In this document: positions 37,401 through 52,400 of the stretch, in pieces | Position numbering within the stretch: position 1 is the first letter of the stretch | Layout of the letters: each line of letters opens with the position of its first letter | NCBI GenBank assembly: GCA_033964015.1 | Contig: CM066923.1 | Span: forward strand, 9,103,978-9,167,977 | Direction: 5' to 3' | Origin: Scolanthus callimorphus | Taxonomy: Eukaryota > Cnidaria > Anthozoa > Actiniaria > Edwardsiidae | Length of the DNA: 64,000 bases | The notes under the pieces: model-generated | Databases searched by the model: none | Seen by the model: the letters and a program-made list of their open reading frames with translations, nothing else | What the model was told of the DNA's origin: nothing | Translations under genes and position numbers: made by a program

Positions 37401-40400
37401 TTATCCTAGAAGAGAACATTCATCAGGATATGCGGCCACACAATATATTTTATGCCACACTAAGGTGACCAATGGCTGGTTGCATTTTTAAACTGCACGG
37501 GGAGCGGGGGAGGGGATGCGCTATTTTCGCGTGAAATTTACTGTGGAATTCACTGGTCATGTGATTCATTTATCTATAGTATTTGATAGGAAATGCTTGT
37601 CCAATGTACCTGCTCAGTGAGTTCCGCGATCTGCTGATTGTAGTTTACAACTTCTTCTTCCTGGAAAACACGAAAAATGGGATGACAAGGGATGTTTGCA
37701 TTGACCTTGTAATGGCGAATTTACACGCTGCCAGAAGTGCATAACCAGAAGCGTCAATCTTAGTATTGGGTGGAAACTTTTGTGTTTAGACCCCGTTCAC
37801 ACGAGACCGGTACGAAATCGGACCGGTACAATTCGCGCGTTCACACGCACCTGCGGTGCCGGACCGATTTTGGCACGACTGTTTCAAAACGTGCCAGAAT
37901 TGTACCGGTACCGTATGAACAGGCGGTACCGTACCAGAATTGTACCGGTTCGGTTTTGTACCGGTCTAGTGTGAACGTGGTCTTAGAAACACCACAAACA
38001 GAAGTGTCCATCTTTGGTATTACGCGCGCGCAGGTGTGGTGTTTCTATAAATATAATGTTCAACCCGAGACATGGGCGCGCGCGTAATACCAAGATGGAC
38101 ACTTCTAGTTATGCGCTTCTGACGCTGCGACTTGTTGGGATGACACATAGGGTGTCTGAAGGATGGGCTTCGACGGTTAACACTTATTTATTTACTGGTT
38201 CCGAGGGAAACAGTGTGTTTTGTGGCCCCGAGATGTTTCTCGAGGCAAATGGCTTTCCCGAGGTCCTAGTAAATCATCAAGTCACAGTTAGGAGCATTTT
38301 TAGTTTCGCGTGAGTCACTTAAAATAAGAGTATCGGTAGATGTTCTGATTACCCCTGGATACGTTACAGGTAACAGCACAATAAAGTGGTAAATAAAGGT
38401 TTATTTGATAGCCTGAATAGTGAATATACTATCAAGTCTGTCAGTTTAAAATGCACAAAATGTAGGTATAAAAGACAAGCTCAATAACAAAGTCACCATA
38501 CAAGTAAGTAATCATATATTTTGAAAGACAGGCATATAGTTTTGCAGCCAAGGAAAGTCTATGCTAATGTCTATGAGGTAACGGTAAAAGTAATGAACTC
38601 TATCCGCCTAAATCTCATGGAATTTTAATCCTGCCTTTAGTCTAAAACTGAGTGAAGTGATACATAGTCATAGAACAACAAACTTATGATGTTATTTTGA
38701 AAGTTTCTCACGGTACTAGGTCAACACAATCAACATATCATAAAAGATCGGACATAGGGTCCTTAAGAATATAAATTCAACACTGGTTGCAGCTGGTGGT
38801 AGCCAAGATGTACACTAGGGGCGACGCCCATACAGTGTACTGTGTATCAACATCTGTATGTCCAGTTTCAATTTGTCCTTTTCTTGCCCTTCTGGTATTT
38901 TTGTTAGTTGCCTGGCTATTGTTTGCCCGAAATGCTCATCATCACTAAGCTTCTGTCTCTTTGGAGAGGCTAAAGGCACTGTTGGGTTTGCATCAACTGT
39001 TTGTTCAGCAACTTCGATTAAGCTTAGCGATGTTTGCTGTGTAGACACATTCTTGGTGGTTGTTTCCTTAGGTGGTTTCTCTTCCCTTGGGAGATGGCCT
39101 CCTTTGTTCACCTCTTCGCCTTTATCCCCCTCTGCTGTTACTTTCTGTAAGTTGGAAGTCGTTTATTTGGTTCGTAGATATGATGATTTGTCGCTTTTAT
39201 CTCTAATAATGTCTCTAAGATTACCAGCCATTTCAATTGGGTTTTAGGTGTTTCTCGATAAATACCAGACAATTTTACAAAAATGTAACCTCAAAGTGGT
39301 TTACCCTACAAATTGTCTCCCGTTTGCACCCTTAGCTTCCCATGATTTCTTACTTAGAATAGATCTGGCAGACCAAAAATTGAAAACAATTTTACGTTTT
39401 TCTTTTGAAACTGAAAACATGAATGTTAACATCAAACGAGGCGAATGAGGCAATGTGGGATATTTCGTAAAAGGTATAATATTGGAATTGTTAAAAATGA
39501 GATCGAGAAGGGCCTATTTTCCCATGCCACTTGACTATTTCCCATAGAACATGACTTATTCCATGCCACTTGATTATTGCCCATGGGATATGACTATTTC
39601 CCATGCAACTCAAACACTTCCCAGGGTTTATTTCATTTGGCCAAATATTCAAAATATATTTTTAGGAATCAGGTTGGGAATTCTCAAATCAGACGGGACA
39701 AATTATTATCCCTATTCAATTCCATTAATTACCATGCATGTCATATCATGGGAAAATTGGCTTCTGAAAAAAAAGTAGTTTCTACAAACTCTCGTGTGTG
39801 ACAGGGTTTGTTGGGAGACTTACCAAGGTTGTGACATCCGGTAGCTCCTCTTCTTCATAGTTCTCAAGTTCAGTGATTTCCTATAGAAAAAGTAAAAAAA
39901 TAAAAGTAAAGTGCTTTATTATTTTCCTAAAGGACACGGTTATAATTTCCATGTTCTGATTGGTTCTTAGAACGCGCGCGAGCGGGCAATAGAGCAGATT
40001 TCGTATGACTGCGAAAAGTGCCGTGACACGGCGCGGTACTGTCTCGGTGGCGGTACGGAACCTGGCCTGCTGTAGAATCGGAATCGCGTAGTCGCGGTAC
40101 GGTCACGGCGAGGCACAACTCTTTCCCGGCACTTTTCACAGTCATACGAAATCTGCTCTATTATAAGGTCGCGGTAACCGTTTGCGCACGCTTGTTCTCA
40201 TCCTCTATAGGGGCGGCCTGCTATTGTATTTTACAAGTATGAGTGTGTGGGTTAGTATTGTATTGTTAGTATTGTACTCAGCACTACCGCTGAGGATGAT
40301 CACTCCCGCGTCCCCGTGGTTCTTTAACGTCCCTCTGGTTCCGGTTAGTGTAGTGTTTGCATATTTTAGAAAAGACCCTTAGCATTGCTCTGACCGAGTA

Positions 40401-43400
40401 GACCTGTCATGCGTTAGAGCAGCGCTCTACCAACTGAAGCAACCGTGAGGCAGTGGTATGGAAAAGGCAAGGACATGAAATATTCCTAGACAGCACGAAA
40501 TGTAAGAAAGCACTTATACATGGACATGTTTAGTACCGAGTATAACAATACTATCACAAATCTTACCTCAACAAGACGATTGACAATCTCTTGCTCGTGC
40601 ATAGCTTTATCACTTGCTTTCTTATGTTCGTTCTGAGTAACACAAAACAAATTGGCAAGGTCAAGATACCCTTCGAATTTCAAGAAAGAACTTTCAACCC
40701 CAATAGGCCATTTGCACTAACTGAGTCACGTGATCCAAATCCCATACATTCTGAATAAAATCTTGAAAATTTGTTCCAGGTTAGAGATTTTAAGCTGAAA
40801 CTTGAGTTTCTGACTAATACCAATTAGTTCTTTGTATTTCTTGAATTGTTTTTGACAAAACATCTTGTTAAGAGGTAGTTGGGATCATGTGACCCAGTTA
40901 GTGCAAGTGGCCTAATAGGCCATCATCATTATTATCATGTCTTCCCTCTAAGGCGCATGTACAGCCATAAGGCTTGCATAATGCATTATGTCATCTTTGT
41001 CCATGCAAATTTTGAACAAATGTCAAGTTTTCTCAATAAATCCCAAGTTTTCTCCAATTTGGTCCAGGTTCTTGTTGTGTCGAAAAGCACCCGTTTGTAT
41101 CCTACATAGATGACCTATGCAACGCAGGTGTTGGGCGTAGCAGAATGTTTGAAAGAGGAATTCGGTCCAGGCATTTAGTTACCATTTTGTCAACCGAGCA
41201 TTATCCGATCTCTACCTAAATATGGTGGCTGACAAGTGTAATGAGTATTGTTGCCAGCAGGTAATTTGCTAAGAGGGGGGGGGGGGGGGGATGAAACGCA
41301 TGCTCAGAAAATGTCCTTCCAGTTCCCACAAAGTTTGCTTGTTAAGTAGACTGATTATTCAGAAGTCAACTGTCACAAACACACGCAATGGCATGTTTTA
41401 CAACTCGGTTCCAACCTTTATCCCGTATATGCAGGGCTCGAAATGAGTCATGATACAGCTCTCGTAAGATCAAATTCATTATGTATTTCTCTGTAATTTT
41501 ACGAAATAAATATCATATACCATCAAGGAGAATAAAAACAAATTCTTGCACCGACGATTCTTCCATCCCCCCCCCCCCCCCAAAAAAAAAAGTTAAAAAT
41601 GGTCCACCACTAACCCACCTTGTTTTGGGTTAAGCTGGCTTCGAGCTGGCTCAGTTGCTCTTGAAGTTGTCGGTGATTTTGTTGCTTCTCATTTAGATCT
41701 CTCTCTAGCCGTCTAAGGATAAAACAGAGGAAATGTAAATACTACTGTTATTATTCGTGGAACGTTTTATTTTGAGCGGATTTCGTATGAAAAATACCGC
41801 GACACCTCACGCATGGTCGCGGTCGCGACGCAGCACGGAACCTGGCCTGCTGTGTAGATACGGAACCTCGCCTTCTCCCGCTGTAAGTCGGCTTTTACCA
41901 AGCTTCCTATTCAATTCTTCAACTATAACAGGCGCTTAGCCAGGATTTTGGTTCAGGTACGCCAAAACTGGACATTGTCCGAAATTTCTTGATACCTTTT
42001 TCTGGCCGCAGGAATAGGGAAAGGGCACTAATTCACAAGTTTCATTTCTTGTTTACGGTACGCCATGGCGTATTGGCGTACAGGTAGCTACGCGCTTGCA
42101 TGGGGAATTGCAACCATATGGTCGCCAATGGGGACTGAATTTAGGCGACTAAAATGTTTTGAATTGGTCGCCAATGGCATCTAGCGAAAAAAGTTAATGT
42201 CGGCGGGCCCTGGATCTTTTCAGTACTCTCTCTGTGAATTACAGGGAGTTCTTCCAGGCAAATGGCTTAAAATAGTACCACATTCCCTAGCAAACCTCAC
42301 CTGATCTCTTGTTGGATATCCTGTTGTAGGAACTTGGCGCTTGAGTGGTTACTGGAGTAGTACTTAGCAGATCTTCCCCCAAACACTTGATCACCATTGA
42401 TAACATAGGCCTGCAATAGACAAAATTGAATTGGATCCTGCTTGTTTTCCTGTATTGACTACCTACTAGCAGCATTACAGATTAAGGATACCGTAAACCT
42501 TCGCAGGTACCCTTCGCGCAAAAATTCTCTACACGCATTTAAATAAACCCCAATAAACTAGATATTATCTCAAAGCTTAATAAACGAAGTTTATGATTTT
42601 TCTGAATCTGCTCTAACGCGGAAAGAAAAACGATGAAACGGTGCGATTTAAATATGCAAAATGTTCGTATAGAAATATGGCGCGCATTGGCTTCAATTCT
42701 GTCTTAAATCAATCAATACTCATTGAAATTCTTCAAAAAATTACCGTAATTTTGAAAAAAGTGGAAGCAATTTTTTAGAACTTCTTTTTGGCACTTGGAA
42801 AATAGAAAGATGAATTTCAAAGATGGCAGGCAGGCCTGCTTTTCAAGCGTTGTTGTTCTTATGCTCGAACCTGATTTACATGAAATTCGAGATAACTGTA
42901 TTTCCGATGACCAGTGTTGTAACGAATTATTTGACAAGATATTAAAAACATTGAAATAGAAATTTGTAATATAGTAAAAACATGCGCTAAGAACCTGGAT
43001 TAAGAACCTGTTAGGATAACATTGAAAAGATATAAGAAGTTGAACCAAGATATTTTCACTAAATCGCCATCTGACCAGGATGGCATACCACGCCTCATTT
43101 TCATGAGGTGTATATCCCCAGCTTGTCCCAGATCTATTGCTGTGAAACAGAAATTAAGGTAACAGTACCATATGTGCACCAGGTGGTGGAGAGCCAAACA
43201 TGACATCACGAGCTTCCTTAGGATCTTCAATCAGTAGAACGGACTCTATACCAGCCTGTAAGGACATCATCAGATTTTGTGAGGGTCCAGAAATTACCCA
43301 TGTTTCGCATGCCAAGGCTAACACTAATGGCTGGGTGGCAGGCATGGAGACTTTCCAAATCGATTTGAAGTTGGTCAAACCATGTTTCTGACACTCAGAC

Positions 43401-46400
43401 TTACCTGATCTATCAAGCAATTAGCTGCAACTGGATCATCTATCACCAACTCATCAAGGACGGTAGAGTACGCACAGCGGGGTTTCTAATGTTATGATTA
43501 ATATATAAACAAATAAAATATCTGTGTGAGTAAAGGAGTTGTGGCGAATGGTTTTTGCTGTTCTATATGGACCCTGGGCTCAGCCTTAGAGGTAGTCAAC
43601 TAGCAATAAAAAGTGAAACGTTTATTTTGACAAAAGGATTTCATTTATTTACTATCCATATCTTGGCTATTTGTTGTAGTTTTTTTTTATCTAAAAGAAA
43701 AACTTCCACAATATTGTTCACAGTTTTTCTGACTTACAGAATTACAGAAATCTGACTTACAGAATTACAGAAAATAAAATGATTCTACATTCGGCATACA
43801 ATTATGTTTTTGACATTGGCTGCCATCTTGATGGTGCATGAGCAACCACTCTGATTCTAAATAGCCACCTAAACATTATTAAGTACATAGAGTGCCTACT
43901 AGAAAATATATTATGGCTAGTAAATCCTGTTCATTTACTAGCCATTTGACTATTCCGTTCTAAAGTCAAGATTGAGTCCTGGATGGCACATACAAAGATT
44001 TTATGTCATAAATGCTAGCATTCAACTTACATTGTGTGACACATCATACACTTCATCGTGAAAACGGCTGATGAATATTTGTGGTATACTATCTTTGTTG
44101 GGACAAACTTGCTTCATTATCTGTTGAAGTATTTGTTGATCATGGACATCGTTGCAACAGAAGGCAAACACCATCCCTTTTAGGTGACTTTCCACGGCCA
44201 GATCCCATTTCTGGTTCCTCAACTTTATATGTGCACCTGAAAATGTGTAAAAGATAGAAACGTTTCCAGCTCTGGTATATGGCAACAATTTATATAAACT
44301 AATGAGAAAGAGTTAGAAAAAAGTTGGAAAGAATTATAAGAACTCAACCAGCAATCTACAGAGGTTTACCTAGTGGTCCCACAGGTGTTCTATGAAACCT
44401 TGCCCTTCTTGCCGCCCCTTGAATCCTCTGTATCAGTTCAGGCATGTGGGAGCCAAATAGTGTCAGTCTGTCCCTTGTGCTGTTCCTAAGGTTTTGTAGT
44501 CTCCTATTCATACTATCTACAACTTTTCTGGCATCACCAACTTCAGTCCTGAAGAACATACAACAAACAAAATTTAAACATGTTTCTCTGCCCAACCCAT
44601 CCATGAACACCCTTAGCTATGCCCATGGGTTTATGCCTTACCTGAGAGAGTAACTGCTTTCCCTGGCTCTGTTCATGGCCTGGTTGACTTGGTCCCTGTG
44701 GTGTGAGGTAGTAGCCAGTTGATTCTGGCTGGCTTGCAGTTTTTCCCTCGCCTGTGTTAATTTGGCTTCTCTTCCACGCTTTTCAGCCTCACGATCGTGG
44801 AGAGCTCTAAGACAACAACATAACAACAACATTTATTTATTTTAAAGCACAGTGTTTACATATAGGGACAGCCACCCACAAATAGCATAAGGCTAATCAA
44901 GGTGGGCAGCTGTAGAGTACGAATAATGTGTGTCGTTGGTAGGCTATGTCAGTAACAATAAAATTGAATAACGATTCTTGACTGATAACAAGATAAAATC
45001 TATAATCTAAAAAACATGGGTTATGGGATAATTTTAGGCACAATAACGAAAATCTTAGCACAATTTGATTAGGGGCAAATCCAGAACTTGCTCTACTGAT
45101 ATAAAGTCAACATTTTTATGGCTGTTGATTCTTTTCTCCTGGCAACTGTATCCTTGCATCAACGTGAATTTTCAAACTTTTGTGCTTTCACATGAATTGT
45201 CAATACAAGAACAATGGATTTCAAAGTGGATGCCATATTTAAATTTGGCAAAAATTAGGTTCAACATTTTCACTTACGCTTGTTTGATCTCGTCTATTCT
45301 GTCAGTCAGTATTTGTCTGTCATGCTTTGCTGTATCCAACTGTCTTTTTACCTTCCGAACTTCAGACTAAAAGACATCAAAATAAATGGTTCTAGACTAG
45401 CATCAAGGTTATACCAGTATATTAACAGGCCCTGCATAGCAATGACCTGGGCGCCGTAAGGGAAAAGGGGGCAACCAAAAACAACCTGGCAGTGCTGTTA
45501 GAATGTTTCTAAGCAGGTGGTTATTTTAAAAAAAGTAGCTGGCCCTGTTTGGCTAATTTCAGTGGCTTTTAATTATGCTTTTGTCTGGGATCTGATGAAA
45601 AGTAGGGGGCAGTGAAACATAAATTGCATTAAGAAGCCGGTGGTACTCCGGCCTTTGCTGGCTTGTTCTGACAGCCGACTCCACAAGTCAAACCTTATGA
45701 GCCAAGTGCAATTAGAATGTGATGTTTGACTGGCGGAGTACCAAAGCCATAAACAAATCAATGTGCAATGTAACAACTGAACCTGCAATGCAACAATTGT
45801 AGCTTAAAAGGTGACACAGAATTCACTTTCCCTTTCAGGTGCTTCTCCAGAAAACTCACCTCTTTTTTCCTAACATCATTTTTTAGCTCTTTAAGATGAG
45901 TACTGAGCTCTGTTTGTATGGCGGTAACATCCCTAGCCTCCTGTGTAACAACATCTATCTGTTGCTGTATGGTCTCTGACTGCTCCTCAAGGGTTGTCAC
46001 TTGTTCTGTACACCCTTCTATCCTTTCCTGGTACCTGGGAAGCTTGCTCTGTTGCTTCTCAACTTCTCTCTCCAAGGGAGGAAGTTTCTAGAGAAATGAA
46101 TCAGCGTCAGTACTGTTCCACTTCCTATAGAATTGCTCAATATTTTGTCCTTCTGTAGCTGCAATATTCTACGTGTAGGCAGGGACCAACAATTGATTCA
46201 TCAGTCTCAACATTCAATGTCAAACAATGTTGAGTTTGATGACACTTGCTCTAAAGTAGTTGTAGATGTGCTTGGTTGGGCAGGCTAGCAACCAAAATGG
46301 AATACAACAAATCTCTGATAGTCTTTGAGTCCCTAAATGATGACCTTGCCCATAAAAAAAATCTTAGTTCATTTTGAATACCTGGATGATAAGTAAAATT

Positions 46401-49400
46401 TCAAAAATTCTGAAAACAAGCTTGACATATAACAAAGCTGCAAACTAACTTCATGAAATGATATTTTAGTTACTGGTACAGTGTGGCAATAATACTGTAT
46501 GTTATAACCTCCCCCACACAGACTCACACATGTGTTACTCGTACTGTCTACACTGATACCTTTTACTGTGTCTAAATAAATTGTGTAAAGTATGTATGGC
46601 ACCCCAATTCAACTGACATCATGTTAATTGATGTCACTGTTGCTTAGCACCTTCTGTCCACCAAGTGCCTAATTATGGACACTTCCATTACCTTCTCATT
46701 TTCAATGACCTCTGCCCACACTCTCTGTCTCTTCAGTTCTTCTACTTGTTCTTTCATGTTCTTCAGTTGCCTGGTTTCATTATACTTGTGCTCTAAGGCT
46801 TCCACTTCTTTCTTGATGTCTGGGATCATCTGAAACACAAATTTTCCATGTATTTTTAAACTGAGCTGAAAAGCATCATGAAGTATGACAGATTATCCTG
46901 CCTGGATAGCTCTAGTAAAGCATCATACAATTTCGGTCTTTAGTTCAAATCCCTCTCTGGGTCAGAGATTTTTTCCTTCGCCACCATTCTCGTTCCCAGA
47001 GCTTCTTGGTCATGCTGACTGTGAAAGGCTCTGGTGCCACACACAATCGAATATCCCAGGTTCTGGGACATCCAGCTTTTCCATATATGGTGACCATCTT
47101 TCAATTACCTCAATTACGAGAATTTCAAAATAGCTAGGGACAATGCTCAGAACCAAGCATGGAATATATAGATTTAAGCACTGCCTAAAAGCGGATCTCC
47201 CTGTCATCAATGACTATTCTAGTTTTGCTGACGTCATGCTACGTCATCTTGGTTGGGCACCCCCATCCCCCTTGATAATTTTATCCCAAGTTTGGCCACC
47301 TAGCAATGCTGCCTTTTGAGATATTGCTTTTTTCTAGTTTTGATGACGTCATCGATTCATGTCACTGATCTTAGTGGTGCACCAGCTCTTGTGTTCAAAG
47401 TAACTCATGTACCCAAGTTTGGTCACCTAGTGACATTGCCTTCTTGAGATATTGACTTTTCTAGTTTTGATGACGTCATCAATGACGTCATATCACATGA
47501 CCTCGGTGTTGCACTCTCCTTGCCACCAAAATAACTGTACCCACATGACTTTGGTGGTGCACCCCCCTTGCCTCAAAAATAACTTTAGCCAAGTTTGGTC
47601 ACCTAGCGATGTTGCCTTCTTGAGATGTTGACTTTTCTAATTTTGATGATGTCATCGATGACATCATGCCACGTGACCTTGGTGGTGCACCCCCCTTGTC
47701 TCCATTATAACCTAATCCAAGTTTGGGCACTTAACGACATTGCCTTCTTGACTTTTCTAGTTTTGATGACGTCATACCACGTGACCTTCGTGGTACACCC
47801 CCATTGCCTCCAAAATAACTTTACCCAAGTTTGGTCACCTAGTGATGTTGCTTTCTCACTACTGGAAGGAACCATGTGAAAAATGATGTGAACTTACTGT
47901 GAAACACAAAACATGTGAAATCAAGCATGTGAAACTGATGATGTGAAATGGCGAATCATGTGAAATGCATGTGAAATATTTTTCTTAAGAGCAATCTTAT
48001 TTCACATGCTGTGAAATTAATGTGAAATGATAATCATCATGTGAAATTACTGTGAATTTTTTTCTAGAAAAAAGAACAAAACTTGAACATTCACTGCTTC
48101 TCAAATTATTCCTCAAAAAAACATTTTTTTTTGCTAAATTTCAATTACCTCGATCCTAAATACATTGTCTGATGAAAACTTTGTTGAATGTGTTTAGCTG
48201 CAATAGCTAAGTAAAACTAAGGGACTTTGCATGAGTGTAAAGAAAAAGTATTATATAAATCCATGGAGTTATTATGTGCATATATAATAACTCCATGATA
48301 AATCACAGAAATGATAAATCACAGAACGGCTAAAATGGAGTTATTATGTGCATATATAATAACTCCATGATAAATCACAGAAATGATAAATCACAGAACG
48401 GCTAAATCTTTTTTGTGTGTGCTATTTCAAAAATAGAATATTGTGTCCGAGCGGGACCTGGGCTGGTCAATCTCGCTTCTAATTGGCTAGTATAAAAGGC
48501 CGCCGAATTCATTTTAGGATCGTATTTCAATAACGAACATCCTACACACAGCATCATCGAAGTTTCTCAAAATGGCAGTACTATTTCTGGCAAACTTCAT
48601 TCCCTGACATACAAAGTTGATCATCGTCTAGATACGTGATTTCGTCTTGTGTTTTCCTGATTGTACTACCAAAGAAAAGCTGAGGCAATGCTTCCGGTAT
48701 AGTGGAAGGTGAGTCCACAGAGTTCGTGATGCAATCTTATCACTTCAGCGCTTATTATACTTCGGCCGTGTATATAAATACGAAGAGTACTTATAAAATA
48801 AGAAGCTATTAACTTGAAGAAGTCAGTTCGTTGAAAACTGAAGTAGTTTATTTCACCTCATTTGTATTTATTTAAAGTGTATCGATCGCGGTCCTTTCGT
48901 ACTCGCACGAGCCACGCGCCGGCGGCCGTGGCTAGTTATAATGTGAATCGAACGTTAATTTAACCTTTGTTTATAACTTACACTTTGAAGTGCCCTTTGT
49001 GCAAATAAGTTACCGGTGATTCTAAATATTCATTGCGCTGTTAAACTAGAAACTTAGCCTTTTGTTCTGGTTTATCGGAATGAGAATATGTTGATACAGA
49101 AACACGCTACGTTAGGTTTTATTTTGAACTCGCTAATCTGGCGATCGCGCGATGTCGGCATTAGGTCTTTTCATAAAATGTTGTCTCTCACCTCTGAATA
49201 ATTGTGTTGAACAATTGCCCTTACGAATGTGAGCCATAACTGATTAATATCTCCTACATTCTGCATGATTGTTGCTATGAATTTCTGCATCAGTTTGTAA
49301 AGCGTGTTTATAAATTTTGACACTTTTCACACAGCTCCAAACTGAGAAATTGACATGATCACACGTTTCCGGTGCATACCTATTATGTTATGTAAAACTC

Positions 49401-52400
49401 TAAAGAAATTATCATCATATCATGGACACTATGCCTTTACCAGTGGTTTTATATAGGAAACAAGTATAATTTCCAGAAGTGGCAAAATCGTTGTAGTGTA
49501 ATTTGTTTTTTCACATGGAAAAATATTTCACATACTTATATAATTTTCTCAACTTCTACAGTGTGATGCTTTTATTGTTCTCCTATCCTATGCTTTTTAA
49601 CAATAGACTGTGGAACTGTTAGTAAATAATTTTTATGATTAAACAGAACAAGAATGATGTTCTAGTGTTCCAGCCTGCTGCAGGTCGGGATCAAATTCTG
49701 AATTTCACATCCTTTCAAACAATTTCACACCAATTTCACATATACCCAGTCTATCTAGCCCCAGAAATTTCACATGAATTTCACATGTTTTTATGATGTG
49801 AAAAGGATCAACCCAGTTCACATCCATTTCATACCATCATTTCACATGGTTAACATGTGAAATACCATGTGAAATATGGTTTATTTTCACATGGAAATTT
49901 CACACACATTTCACATGAATTTCACATGGTTCCTTCCAGTAGTGTCTTGAGATATCGTCTTTTCTAGTTTTGATGACGTCATGCCAGACGAACGAATGGA
50001 TGGACGCACAAACCGGAAATGTATTTCTCTTGTAATGTCAACGATTGCAATGAGTTGATAATGGAGAGAGAAATGATTTCCTATATGACGAGAGGACCTG
50101 GTGCGAGTTATGCTAATTAAGTTTATGTATTCATGTCAAATGGATTGTGAGCTCTGTGTGGTCCTAGCTCACATCATAGTGACAGTTAATTTTCTATCAG
50201 AGTTATTTTTGATTGAGATGAAATTTATTTCAACAAAGGAATGGTTAAGTGTTCTAATGCAATATGTTGAACATTTGTGTATGCTTTTTGCTCTGTGAGT
50301 AAATGGAAATATATAAATATATATATAAATATAATATAATATATAAATGGAAATATATGTGTAGCTGTGGGCATGGACCCGTCCCTTCAATATGTGTGGT
50401 GTCTTTATTGGTACTCGAGGAAATACTAGGAAGTCCATGAAAAAAAAACAGGTTGATGCATATACACTTTTGTGTTGTTTCCTTTCCTCCTGCGTGTAAC
50501 TATGGGGCTCTGCTAATATTCCTTATCACTTTAGCTTATATAAGGTTACAGCAGTTCCTTATAACAAATTACCTTAGACTTGTGCTCTAGCATATTTTTT
50601 ATAACATCTTGATGCTCCATAACCATTTGATAATCCTGACTGATCTGTTCAAGCTGTGTTGCTTTCAGGAAGAACTGCAACAATCAACAAAATATTATCT
50701 CTCTGTAAGCAATCAATTCAGTTGAAATTGATTCTAAAAATGAGCCAGAAATTGTTCATGTTGGGCGTAGTGGGCATACCATATAAAATAGACAGTTTGA
50801 GAAAAATATTCCAGCACTTGAAATCAAAGTAATATTGCCTTTTTGTTTAGGGTTGGTATTCACTAGCAACATAAGCATAAGGATCAAAGGCTTCCACTCT
50901 TCTTATGCTTATCTTGCTTATGTCGTAGTGAAAACCAATTCTTATCCATGGTGATTGTCTTGTCTTCTCTCCTGGGGTTTACAGCCTGTCTTGAGCATGA
51001 AATCCAAATGTAGCTGTCCACCTCTGTTCTATTTTACTGTTTTAAATATCTTATCAAACACATTTTTTATTTCAACATACAAGCTCTTCCTTGCTAACCT
51101 TGTATTTGTCCTTGGGGTCAGAGGAGTTGAGAAAGTTCCTGCTTGTGTCTTGGTTTAGAACTGATATGGGATTATCAACCTACAAGGGTAAATAAAACAA
51201 CAACAGCTCAACAATGGCAGAGCAATTGTCCCTTGACCATTGTCATGCAAAATGGGCCCAAAGAGCAGAATTGTTCATCTTTACTTCATAACATCAATTT
51301 TTTAACTTTTCCCATTATGGCTTAGCACACACAAAACTCAATACAGTGGAACCAGGGTAGTAATGGAATTGTTTTATTATATACTGTGAACAGATACCAT
51401 GTGATAACACCAGTGAATAAAAATTGTATCAGTGAATGATAGGATATCATTCATGGCACGAATAAAATGCAATTTTTCTTTATTTTTTTTTCCTATTTTA
51501 TCAGACTCAGAATATATAATAAACAAATTATGACATGGCAAGAGCTTGATATCGTATTATTCACACGAAAACTTGTGAATAAAAACAATATCAAGTTCTT
51601 ACCATGTAATAATCTCTATATATACAATGAATATATTTATATCAGGATTCTACATTTTACTATGACTTTTGCTGGGATGCAGGGTGTTGATAATTATATG
51701 GGGAATATCATATCATACATTATATCTGGAAATATATACAATTTTGATCATTTTGAGATGGCATCCAGGGGCAGACCCATGGAGTTCTGGAAGTGAGTTC
51801 AGGGGGACCAACAAAAATTTCCCTTCCCAATACAGTAAATGTATGGGGAAATTTCTTAAAAAAGCCTCCTTGCCCCACTCCCTCCTAAATCCACCCATGG
51901 CATCTGGGCCCTTTTTCCATGATGTAGATCAAGAAATTTCTGGCACTTATAATTATCCAGAACCAACACTGACCTGAATGTTAAACTGGTCCAATATGTG
52001 ATTTAGCTCATCCTTCTTAGAGGAAATAGTTTTGCCTGAGCAGAAGAACACAAGCTTCAGTCTATCAGAGTGTGCAAGAGTGCAATCAACTTAGTTAACT
52101 TTGTATGGAGTCATCAGTGCTGTCAGAACAAGCCGGCGACTGCCGGAGGTCCGCCAACTACTTAATGCTATTTTATGTTTTACTGCCAGCTACTTCTCAT
52201 CGGATCTAATACAAAAGCATAATTGAGCCACTGAAATTAGCCAAACAGGACCGGCTACTTTTTTTTAATAACCACCTGCTTAGAAACATTCTGACAGCAC
52301 TATGTCATGTACATTAAAATCCATCAATACCACTAGAATGAGCTCCCTCAAGAGAGTGGCCTTGCCAAGTTTTGAAGCAACCAATCAAATATTATAAACA

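Larger units (their letters stand above)
47857..49944. mobile_element. CACTA-type non-autonomous DNA transposon, 2088 bp
   Basis: Both ends are CACTACTGGAAGGAACCATG (perfect inverted repeats extending into TGAAA), flanked by a 3-bp TCT duplication (47854-47856 and 49945-49947). CACTA ends with a 3-bp duplication define the EnSpm/CACTA superfamily. Subterminal regions carry many copies of CATGTGAAAT in both orientations, as CACTA elements do for transposase binding. No transposase frame was found, so it is non-autonomous. The uninterrupted target can be read from neighbouring repeat units. Confidence 0.92.
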
